The position numbers and the translations under genes are program-made. Source: JBDTMC01 sp039934475 (lineage in GTDB: Bacteria > Acidobacteriota > Terriglobia > Bryobacterales > Bryobacteraceae). Taken from it: 10,093 nucleotides of DNA. The stretch is from NCBI GenBank assembly GCA_039934475.1, contig JBDTMC010000288.1, positions 1 through 10,093 on the forward strand. Direction: 5' to 3'. Every line of letters begins with the position of its first letter. Position 1 is the first letter of the stretch. Shown one piece after another: positions 1 to 6,519 of this stretch. The notes beneath the pieces were generated by a model, which was given only the letters and a program-made list of their open reading frames with translations, had not been told where the DNA came from and did not search any database.

Positions 1-1
1 C

Positions 2-2176
2 TGTGCCGCCGAACTCGATTCCAAGTCTCGGCGCAACGCCTGGGACAACGGGCGCGCCACGGCCAACGCCGTTTTCCTGCGCGGCTTCGACGCGGAGATC
101 CTGCAGGAGATGAAGGGCATTGCCGCTGGCGCCGCAGACGCCGGAGCGAAATACGAAGGCCGCTCCGTTGACTTACTCGACATCGTCGCCTCCAACACCA
201 TTACTGAACTCGGACTGCTGGCACCGGCTGCCGATATAGCACCCAATGGGTTGGAAGGGCTGCACTTTCAGCGGCCGAATTACTTCGACCCGAAGCGCGA
301 CGTGCCCGTGGGCGAACGCTGCAGCGCGTTCTGCGCCACGGGGCCCGCAACGAAAGACGGCAAGATGGTGATCGCGCACCTGACGATGTGGCCGCTGACG
401 TTGGCCGAGCAGACCAACCTTATGCTCGATATCCAGCCCACGAAGGGTCACCGCGTACTGATGCAGAGTTATCCCGGCGGCATTCAGAGCGGCACGGACT
501 GGTATCAGAACGACGCCGGAGTGGTTCTGACCGAGACCACCATCCGCCAGAGTCCTTTCAACATCCAGGGCACGCCGGTGGCTAACCGCGCCCGGAAGGC
601 GATCCAGTATGGCGACAACATCGACCTCGTGGTGAAGCACCTCGGTGAAAAGAATAACGGACTCTACACCAATGAATGGATGATCGGCGATGCCAAGAAT
701 AATGAGATCGCCATGTACGAGCTTGGCACTTACAAGACCCATCTCTACCGCAGTTCGAAGAACGAGTGGTTCGGTAACACGCCCGGCTTCTACTGGGGCT
801 GTAACAACGCCAAGGACTTGGATGTGCGGTTGGAGTACGCGCCCGATCCGAACGGCGAGCCGGCCCATATTCCCTTCACTCCCGCGCCTCGCGACATCAA
901 ATGGCAGCAGATGTACAGTGAGCACAAGGGATCCATTGACGAGCAGTTCGCTTTCCTCGCCATGCGCACGCCGCCGTTGGTCTCCTCCACCACCATGGAC
1001 GCCAAGGTGGCTACCGCGGACATGGCCTCGCACTTCATGACGTGGGCGGCGTTTGGCAAACCCAACCAGCGCGAGTGGGTTCCCAATGAGCGCCAGCGCG
1101 AAACCTATTCCGGCAACACTGGCATTTACGCCTCGGGCTACCGTTTGATCGAAGGTAACACGCACGACGGATTGCGCGAAGCAATCAAGGTGAATGAAGC
1201 CGCGCGTCTTGCCAGCACCCCGGCGCCAAAGAAGGACGATCCGAAGGCCGAGTCCCTAAAAGACAAGCTCTGGAAGGGGTGGATCCTGCCCGCGTCCGAC
1301 GGCGATTTATGGCTCAGCCTCGGCGCGACGTCCTACTACGAAGCCTTGCAAGCCGACGATCCGGCGAAAGGCATCGACGAAATTCGCGTATCCTTCCGCG
1401 CCGCCGCGTCCGAAGCCGATCAGCCTCTCGCGTCACTCACCGGTAAGACCGATCAACCTGTCTGGGCGCGCCTAGCGGCTTCGAAGGGTGCGCTCCTGAT
1501 TGACGCGGTGCGCCAACAGATGGGTGACGACCAATTCTTCCCGGCCATGTCAGGCTTCTTCGCCACCCACACTACGAAACAGGTGACCACGGCGGAGTTC
1601 CAACAGGCCATGACGGCCGCTGCGGGCAAGACTCTCGACAGCACGTTTTCCACCTGGCTAAACCAGACTGGCCTACCGGGCGACACAGGCGGCCCGGGCT
1701 ATCTATCCGGCCACATCTCCCGCCGGTTGGCGACCGCTGTCATTGTCTATGGAACACTTGCCGACGCGGGCGCTAACCGCTACGCCGCCGAACAACTGCA
1801 GACGCACCTGCTCTCCTGGTATGAGAGCGAAGTGCCGATCCGGAAGGACTTCGAAGTCGCCGCGAACGATCTGCGCGACCGCGATGTCATCTTCATCGGC
1901 CGCCCAGAAGCCAACTCCGCCTTGAAGGAATGGCAGGAAGGCCTGGCTCTGGACTACGCCGAGGGTGTCTTCAAAGTGGGGGGCACTGAATACGCACACG
2001 AGGGCGACGGACTTCTGTTCACCGCGGTCAATCCGCTGAACCCGAAGCGCATGGTTTTGGTATTGGCCGGCAACAGCGCCCTGGAAACCGTTCGGCTGGC
2101 CGAGGCGCGCTTTGGCTCCGAAGTGTGGGCCGTTTATCGCGAGGGTAAGCAGAAGAAGTCGGGCGTCCGATACTGA
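2..2176 (+). CDS. C45/phospholipase B-like Ntn hydrolase fused to an M1-peptidase-like C-terminal region (5' end outside window)
   Basis: The reading frame is already open at base 2, so the start and any signal peptide lie before the window; 724 residues are visible (numbered here from base 2). The N-terminal half resembles the C45 acyltransferase/phospholipase B-like Ntn-hydrolase group: a CSAF motif at residues 107-110 (codon at base 320) followed by ATGPATKDGK, then SYPGG near 156 and a TNEW...NNEIAMYELG block near 224-242. In this group a precursor is cut before the Cys, which becomes the nucleophile, and amide or ester bonds are hydrolysed or transferred; the substrate here is unknown. 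Residues about 485-560 (SKGALLIDAVRQQMGDDQFF ... STWLNQTGLP) look like the C-terminal part of M1 aminopeptidases without the zinc site. The last ~160 residues (RDVIFIGRPEANS, NPLNPKRMVLVLAGNSA) match a domain I have seen attached to secreted hydrolases. An internal ATG at 110 is not taken as the start, because homology-like sequence seems to continue upstream. TGA stop at 2174-2176. Confidence 0.75.
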   Translation, partial: CAAELDSKSRRNAWDNGRATANAVFLRGFDAEILQEMKGIAAGAADAGAKYEGRSVDLLDIVASNTITELGLLAPAADIAPNGLEGLHFQRPNYFDPKRDVPVGERCSAFCATGPATKDGKMVIAHLTMWPLTLAEQTNLMLDIQPTKGHRVLMQSYPGGIQSGTDWYQNDAGVVLTETTIRQSPFNIQGTPVANRARKAIQYGDNIDLVVKHLGEKNNGLYTNEWMIGDAKNNEIAMYELGTYKTHLYRSSKNEWFGNTPGFYWGCNNAKDLDVRLEYAPDPNGEPAHIPFTPAPRDIKWQQMYSEHKGSIDEQFAFLAMRTPPLVSSTTMDAKVATADMASHFMTWAAFGKPNQREWVPNERQRETYSGNTGIYASGYRLIEGNTHDGLREAIKVNEAARLASTPAPKKDDPKAESLKDKLWKGWILPASDGDLWLSLGATSYYEALQADDPAKGIDEIRVSFRAAASEADQPLASLTGKTDQPVWARLAASKGALLIDAVRQQMGDDQFFPAMSGFFATHTTKQVTTAEFQQAMTAAAGKTLDSTFSTWLNQTGLPGDTGGPGYLSGHISRRLATAVIVYGTLADAGANRYAAEQLQTHLLSWYESEVPIRKDFEVAANDLRDRDVIFIGRPEANSALKEWQEGLALDYAEGVFKVGGTEYAHEGDGLLFTAVNPLNPKRMVLVLAGNSALETVRLAEARFGSEVWAVYREGKQKKSGVRY

Positions 2177-2186
2177 ACGCCGAAGC

Positions 2187-2192
2187 AAGGAG
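2187..2192 (+). promoter_or_regulatory. Ribosome binding site of the DinB-family gene
   Basis: AAGGAG lies 7 bases before the GTG at 2200. It fixes that GTG as the start, and lies in the 23-base gap after the upstream stop codon. Confidence 0.8.
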
Positions 2193-2199
2193 ATGAGCC

Positions 2200-2724
2200 G
2201 TGCCCATTGGCCTGGCATTTACTGAACTGCTGGAATACACAGACTGGGAAAGAGGCCAATGGCGGGAACGGCTGCGGCACGGACCCGCCGAAGTTCTGGA
2301 CACCAGCACCGGCCCAAACGGCGATGGGCGGTTTGCGAAAGTCGGCGAAGTGGTGAGGCATATCTTTTCCGCTGAACTGCGCTACGTGGAGAGATTGACC
2401 GGACGTCCGATCACCGACACCAGCGCCATTCCGGCCGACGACGCTGTCGCGCTCTTCCAGCTTGGCGACCGCAGCCGCCAGGAGTTGAGAGTTTACATCG
2501 GGACGGTTCCGGACGGCGACTGGGACACTGTCAATGAGATGACGCTGGGCACTTACTATCTGGCGGCTTCGACTAAAAAGGTGATCAGCCACGTCTTATT
2601 GCATGAGATCCGCCACTGGGCCCAGATCGCTACGATCCTACGCCTGAGCGGAGTCAAAGCGGAGCCGAATGACTTTTTATTCTGCCCGGTATTGGGCGGT
2701 GAGTTCCGCAACACCTCAGCCTAG
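2200..2724 (+). CDS. DinB-family (YfiT-like four-helix) metalloprotein
   Basis: This 174-residue protein has the normal length for the DinB/YfiT superfamily. The family signature is visible: a first His in helix 2 (VVRHIFSAEL, His54) and the HxxxHxxxH pattern in helix 3 (SHVLLHEIRHWAQIAT, His131, His135, His139). By alignment with the usual NHxxHHRGQ motif, the metal triad should be His54, His135 and His139, with His131 extra. Family members bind a divalent metal in the cytoplasm; some are thiol transferases (bacillithiol- or mycothiol-dependent), but most, including this one, have no assigned substrate. No signal peptide or membrane segment is seen. The GTG start is chosen for the well-placed AAGGAG. 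The gene lies 23 bases after the hydrolase and 25 before the secreted protein, so the three are probably co-transcribed, although their functions do not obviously connect. Confidence 0.85.
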   Translation: MPIGLAFTELLEYTDWERGQWRERLRHGPAEVLDTSTGPNGDGRFAKVGEVVRHIFSAELRYVERLTGRPITDTSAIPADDAVALFQLGDRSRQELRVYIGTVPDGDWDTVNEMTLGTYYLAASTKKVISHVLLHEIRHWAQIATILRLSGVKAEPNDFLFCPVLGGEFRNTSA

Positions 2725-2735
2725 GTGCCACCGAG

Positions 2736-2742
2736 AAGGAGG
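2736..2742 (+). promoter_or_regulatory. Ribosome binding site deciding the GTG start at 2750
   Basis: AAGGAGG, a near-perfect Shine-Dalgarno sequence, ends 7 bases before the GTG at 2750. It rules out the upstream in-frame ATG at 2669, which would overlap the DinB gene and bury the signal peptide. Confidence 0.85.
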
Positions 2743-2749
2743 TTTTCTC

Positions 2750-3211
2750 GTGAGATTGCCCAAACAACTACTCGCTCTTGTCATAGCGAGCATTCCGCTT
2801 CCCGCCGCTGCGCAGAACTTCAAGGAATACACGGTGATCCGGGCGGAATCAAGCCAGGCCGACGGCGTCGTCGCCTTCAAACGGATGGTCCTTGAGGCCC
2901 AGCGAGCTGACGGATCGAAGGTTTCCGGCGAGATCAATTCGGAACAGGCTTCGGTGCCGGTGCGGCGTTTTGTAACGCTCTATCCAGAGCGGCTCAAGGC
3001 TACGATCAACGACAATCTGCGCGCCATCACAACGATCTACATCGAGCCTCATGCAGCGCCGGTGCCTCGGCCGCACGATCCCAAGTGCGGGCTCGCTCAG
3101 ATGATGGCCTCCACCACGCCGGTCTACCTTGGCGAAGATACGGTGATGGGTTACAAAACCGTGATTCTGCAAAGCGAAGAGCGACTCGCCGACGAATCCC
3201 GGCCGAGATAG
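2750..3211 (+). CDS. Small secreted protein of unknown function, possibly 3'-truncated
   Basis: The GTG at 2750 gives 153 residues starting with a classic Sec signal peptide: a basic n-region (Arg2, Lys5), hydrophobic stretch LLALVIASIPL, then PAAAQ, with likely cleavage after Ala21. The mature protein (about 132 residues) has no domain I can name. It has beta-rich stretches (VRRFVTLYPERL, AITTIYIEPH), a single Cys (113) in HDPKCG, and near its end YLGEDTVMGYKTVIL, which recalls small exported acidobacterial proteins that usually continue well past such a motif. The tail then changes to a charged ERLADESRPR and stops, suggesting an early end by frameshift (see the next entry). It is probably co-transcribed with the DinB gene 25 bases upstream. 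The signal peptide and start are well supported; function is unknown. Confidence 0.7.
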   Translation: MRLPKQLLALVIASIPLPAAAQNFKEYTVIRAESSQADGVVAFKRMVLEAQRADGSKVSGEINSEQASVPVRRFVTLYPERLKATINDNLRAITTIYIEPHAAPVPRPHDPKCGLAQMMASTTPVYLGEDTVMGYKTVILQSEERLADESRPR

Positions 3212-3338
3212 TCAGGCCTTCTTAGTGATCGCACCTCGATTGAGCCGCCAATGGTTGCGCGCGGACTTTCGTGTCCTTCAGTGCAGGGCCCCGCAATTGG
3301 CGCTTGGCAACAAAGCTACGGAAGGAACACCGCCATGA
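3212..3338 (+). pseudogene. Possible out-of-frame tail of the upstream secreted-protein gene
   Basis: After the TAG at 3209 the next frame (codons in register with base 3195) stays open to a TGA at 3336. It reads AFLVIAPRLSRQWLRADFRV and then LQCRAPQLALGNKATEGTPP. A Trp-rich segment followed by a Cys would suit the missing second half of the upstream protein, whose visible part has one unpaired Cys. A single-base frameshift around 3185-3208 would join the two. This is inference from one sequence only; a short open frame in GC-rich DNA can arise by chance. Confidence 0.25.
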
Positions 3339-3488
3339 GCGCGGCGACACGGGCCCGGATCGGGTGCCTTGAAGTGGGTCGCCTTCGAAAGTCTCGAAGA
3401 CCATCTCGCGTCGGCGTCGCATCACGACAGGGCGTTGTGCCAGGCGAAGTTGGTTTGGAAGTGAGGACCGAAGGGGGTGCGGCGGAAA

Positions 3489-3635
3489 ACTAAGGTACAG
3501 CAGGAACTCGACTTCGCGCTTGAGGCTCGGAGGATTCGCGGAGGCATGGTTGAGGAATTAAGTGCGTTTCTACGGCAGCTCGGCGAGGGCAGCCTGATAT
3601 CACTCTTCGATCTTCTACCACCGTTCAATTTGCAT
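3489..3635 (-). pseudogene. Remnant of a third tandem kinase gene (first ~49 codons only)
   Basis: Read from the ATG at 3635, the minus strand gives MQIERW*KIEE*YQAALAEL, then P*KRT*FLNHASANPPSLKR, then EVEFLLYL. This aligns without gaps to the first 48 residues of kinases A and B (MQVERWKRIEELYQAALAEP and onward), with roughly two thirds of positions identical. Four in-frame stops (TAG, TGA, TAG, TAA) replace Lys7, Leu12, Glu22 and Glu26. Similarity ends near 3489 and no kinase motif follows, so the rest of the gene is gone. It starts 19 bases after the stop of kinase A, the same arrangement as kinase A after kinase B (21 bases). It is therefore best explained as the dead last member of a three-kinase tandem array. 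It is not translated into anything useful. Confidence 0.9.
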
Positions 3636-3654
3636 ACCTTGGCCCCGGCCCGTT

Positions 3655-6498
3655 TTACAACCCACCTTCCTTGACGCCCGGGCGTACCTTGCGTTTTAAC
3701 TCGTCGAATATATTCTGCAGGAAAACCACCTGGTGCGCGCGGGCTTTTTCCGCATCGGTGGCCGGCGCGGGCATCACGACCACAGCGCGCTTCCCGTCCG
3801 GAAAGATATCGAAGCTTTGATCGAGGATGAAATACTGAGCGAAGCGGGTCTCCGACCACACCCGCGGTTTCGACGCATGGAACATCCCGCCTACTGACGA
3901 GCAGTTTACGACGATGATTCTGTTGTCGAAATCCTTGTAAAAAATCTGGTGGCCGTCCCGGGACCAGACTGGGAACCACCCCCCGCCGCTCGAAATTGGC
4001 CACATTCCGCCGCTCCCCGCTGTCCCTGGCGGAAAGGGCCGGACATATACGTCGATGATTCCGGATTCGCTCGACGCATAAGCCATCCATCGTCCATCGG
4101 GTGAGAATTGCGGGCCGCCCTCAGCCGCATCGGTGCGCAGGAAGACCTCAGGTTTGCCGGGCTTGACGTGATTCGACTCATCGAACTCGAATGCTACTGT
4201 CCAGAGGTCCCAACTGGTATTGTCGGATTGATCACTATACGCAAGCCGTTTTCCATCGGGGGCGAAGAAACCCGGAATATGTGACGTTCCCTGCGTCAAC
4301 CTTTCGGCTTTGCCGCTGCCATCAGACATCATGAGGTAAACGCCATCCACCAACCCGACCGCAATGCGCTTGCCGTCCGGACTCCAGGCGAGCCCGCTTT
4401 TGGTATTACCCGGGGCGAGGAGGGTCATCGTATCCTGCGCCAGTGAATAAATCCAGACACTGCGGCGCCCTTGCTCCCAAAGAGCCAGGGCCAGCCTTTT
4501 ACCGTCTGGAGAGAAACGAGTCTCTCCGTATGAGCCGGGCCTCGCCGTCAGCGGTTGCAACTTGCCGGACGGGTCGAGCCATTGAAGAGTATTCCGGAGC
4601 GGTCTGGCCTTGCCGTAGATCAAGGTGCCAGTGCGGTCAAAAGAGAATTCCGCGCCTCCGGAAACCGCGAAATATTCGATGTCCTCCAGCACCGTCAAAG
4701 CGGGACCAGTAAGCTCTAGTCGGACGGGATCCATGGGTATGGCGATGAGAGCGCCATCGCGAACGAACACGAGGTGGCCGCTTGGTAAATAGCGTCCAAA
4801 GGATCCGTTTCTTAGCAGCACCGTTATGCGCCCGGTTTCAAGGGAAAGGACCTCAAGGTCGAAGCGTTCCGTGGACTGTCCCCAGGCGGTAAACAAAACG
4901 GCTTTGCCGCCCGGTAGGATCTGTGGCCAGCGATGGCTGGTTTCGCCGGAAACGGGCATAGTCAAGGGTTTAGGCGTACCGCCGGCGGCCGGAACCCTGG
5001 AGAGCCCGCGATTCCAATCGAACGCGGCGATGATTGTTCCATCTTCGCCCCAACTGCCGCCATGTCCGCCTCCGGTACTGCAAACGGTGAGTACACCACC
5101 CCCGTCGAGGGACACCTTGCTTAGCTTACCGACCGGGCCGATACCGGAAAAAAAGCCCAGCCATGAGCCGTCAGGTGAAAAGAATGGCTCTCTAGCACCT
5201 TCCGTGCCCGCAAGTGGTGTTGCCGCGGACTGATCCACACGGCGGGCGGAAAGCCGCGTTTGTCCGTCCGCGCCGCGCGAGACGAACGCCAGTCGCTTGC
5301 CGTCCGGGGATAGGACAACACTCGCGCCATAGGTTGCATCCAGGACTGAGTCCGGACCGAGATCCACATCCAGCCGGATCAGCGGTTGGTTCTGGCGGCT
5401 GGTGTCCCGCGGTATCCACAAGGCGATCGCGAGTCCAAAGGCTGCCGCGGCTGCAATGATCCACGGCAGCAGGGCGCGGCTCGGTGGTTTGGCGCGCGGC
5501 GTCTCCGACTGCGGCTCCGCCAAGTAGTCTTCGAGTATGATCCGCGCATCGCCGATGTCCCGCAGGCGCCGTTTTGGGTCTTGCTCCAGGCAGCGCCGGA
5601 TCATTGTGCCGATGGCCTGCGGCCAGCCTAAATCGCTCAGCGGTTCCCCCGGCACCGGCCGCCTGCCGATTACCATTTCGTAGAAAATGACCCCGAACGC
5701 CCAAATGTCGGCTCGCTTGTCGACGGCTTGTCCGCGCGCCTGCTCCGGGGCCATGTAGGCGGCTGTACCGAGAATGAAGCCTGGATTGGAACCCTCGATT
5801 GCCTCAGTCGCGGGACCATCCACCTTCGCCAGTCCAAAATCGAGTACCTTCACCTGACCGTCGGGAGTGACTTTGATATTCGCGGGCTTTAGGTCGCGAT
5901 GGACCACGCCTCTTTCATGCGCATACTCCAGCGCTTCTGCAATTTGTATCGTTATCGCTATCGCTTCAGGCAACGGGATACCGCCGCGTGCGATGCGGTC
6001 CTCCAGCGTTGGCCCGGGCACATATTCCATTGCCAGCGCGTGGCCGCCGTCAATCGCCTCCACGCCATAGATGGTTGCAATCCGGGGATGATTGAGCGCT
6101 GCCAGGATCCGTGCCTCACGTTCTAAGCGCGTCTTGCGCCCCGTGTCGCCGGTGAAAGCCGAAGGCAGGACCTTGATCGCCACGTCCCGTTTGAGGCGAG
6201 TGTCGCGCGCCAGATACACCTCGCCCATGCCGCCCCGGCCGATGGGTTCCAGAATCTCGAAATTACCTAGCTTGTATCCGGATGGCAGGGCCGGGGTGTT
6301 GTTCGCGAGCGAGGAGATTGGCGAATGCTCCAGGAACGACCCGGCCTCGGAAGCGAGGTTCAGCAGGGACTCAACCTCGCGCTGGAGACTCGGATGGTCC
6401 GCGCAGGCGTGCGTGAGGAATTCCGTGCGCTTCTCGGGCGGTTCGGCGAGCGCCGCCTGGTACAACTCCTCGATTCTTTTCCAGCGTTCAACCTGCAT
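3655..6498 (-). CDS. Kinase A: transmembrane PknB-type Ser/Thr kinase with PD40/TolB-like propeller
   Basis: This 947-residue protein has four parts. Residues 1-75 are a leader (MQVERWKRIEEL ... REVESLL) typical of acidobacterial sigma-linked kinases. Residues about 80-325 are a Hanks-type kinase with an intact active site: glycine loop GRGGMG at 87-92, Lys109 in VAIK, probable helix-C Glu128, HRDLKPAN at 200-207, DFG at 220-222 and APE at 250-252. A single membrane helix follows at about 342-362 (ALLPWIIAAAAAFGLAIALW). The rest is a beta-propeller with repeated SPDGKRLAF-type PD40 motifs near 397, 441, 662, 706, 746, 799 and 846, and a last FPDGKRAVVV near 899. The kinase should be cytoplasmic and the propeller periplasmic, probably as a sensor or protein-binding domain; the ligand is unknown. 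The ATG matches the paralogue's start; no strong ribosome binding site is seen, so coupling to kinase B (stop 21 bases upstream) is likely. It may act on the operon's sigma factor. Confidence 0.92.
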   Translation of the reverse strand: MQVERWKRIEELYQAALAEPPEKRTEFLTHACADHPSLQREVESLLNLASEAGSFLEHSPISSLANNTPALPSGYKLGNFEILEPIGRGGMGEVYLARDTRLKRDVAIKVLPSAFTGDTGRKTRLEREARILAALNHPRIATIYGVEAIDGGHALAMEYVPGPTLEDRIARGGIPLPEAIAITIQIAEALEYAHERGVVHRDLKPANIKVTPDGQVKVLDFGLAKVDGPATEAIEGSNPGFILGTAAYMAPEQARGQAVDKRADIWAFGVIFYEMVIGRRPVPGEPLSDLGWPQAIGTMIRRCLEQDPKRRLRDIGDARIILEDYLAEPQSETPRAKPPSRALLPWIIAAAAAFGLAIALWIPRDTSRQNQPLIRLDVDLGPDSVLDATYGASVVLSPDGKRLAFVSRGADGQTRLSARRVDQSAATPLAGTEGAREPFFSPDGSWLGFFSGIGPVGKLSKVSLDGGGVLTVCSTGGGHGGSWGEDGTIIAAFDWNRGLSRVPAAGGTPKPLTMPVSGETSHRWPQILPGGKAVLFTAWGQSTERFDLEVLSLETGRITVLLRNGSFGRYLPSGHLVFVRDGALIAIPMDPVRLELTGPALTVLEDIEYFAVSGGAEFSFDRTGTLIYGKARPLRNTLQWLDPSGKLQPLTARPGSYGETRFSPDGKRLALALWEQGRRSVWIYSLAQDTMTLLAPGNTKSGLAWSPDGKRIAVGLVDGVYLMMSDGSGKAERLTQGTSHIPGFFAPDGKRLAYSDQSDNTSWDLWTVAFEFDESNHVKPGKPEVFLRTDAAEGGPQFSPDGRWMAYASSESGIIDVYVRPFPPGTAGSGGMWPISSGGGWFPVWSRDGHQIFYKDFDNRIIVVNCSSVGGMFHASKPRVWSETRFAQYFILDQSFDIFPDGKRAVVVMPAPATDAEKARAHQVVFLQNIFDELKRKVRPGVKEGGL
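5239..5310. repeat. Direct repeat: identical 72-base patch in the first propeller blade of kinase A
   Basis: Identical to 8119-8190 at the same 2880-base offset. It encodes the segment around LSPDGKRLAFVSRGADGQTR and LSARR. Flanks differ on both sides, so this is an isolated patch of identity within more divergent sequence. Confidence 0.85.
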
Positions 6499-6504
6499 CC
6501 GCTG
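6043..6504. repeat. Direct repeat copy 1: near-identical 5' part of kinase A
   Basis: These 462 bases match 8923-9384 at a constant offset of 2880, with only two mismatches (6427 and 6463); 6043-6426 is identical. The repeat covers codons 1-152 of the kinase plus six bases before the ATG (CAGCGG on the coding strand). It ends abruptly at 6504, and differences become frequent again below about 6000. Because synonymous sites are also identical, selection on the protein alone cannot explain it. Confidence 0.9.
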
Positions 6505-6519
6505 TTCCCGACTCGGTAG

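Noticed and set aside
173..1165. A 330-codon open frame on the minus strand.
   Set aside because: It is antisense to the hydrolase gene, has no recognisable domain, and its Arg/Gly/His/Val-rich composition is typical of a shadow frame in GC-rich coding DNA.
3251..3493. An 80-codon plus-strand frame in the convergent gap.
   Set aside because: It has no ribosome binding site, no recognisable protein pattern, and partly overlaps the kinase remnant.
3641..3652. GGCCCCGGCC palindromic run between kinase A and its remnant as a terminator.
   Set aside because: The stem is only four pairs with a two-base loop and no suitable T-run, so it cannot form a convincing intrinsic terminator.
3477..3674. 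A 65-codon plus-strand frame resembling the frame at 6325-6519.
   Set aside because: The resemblance is the complement of the kinase remnant on the other strand. It led me to the remnant but is not itself a gene.
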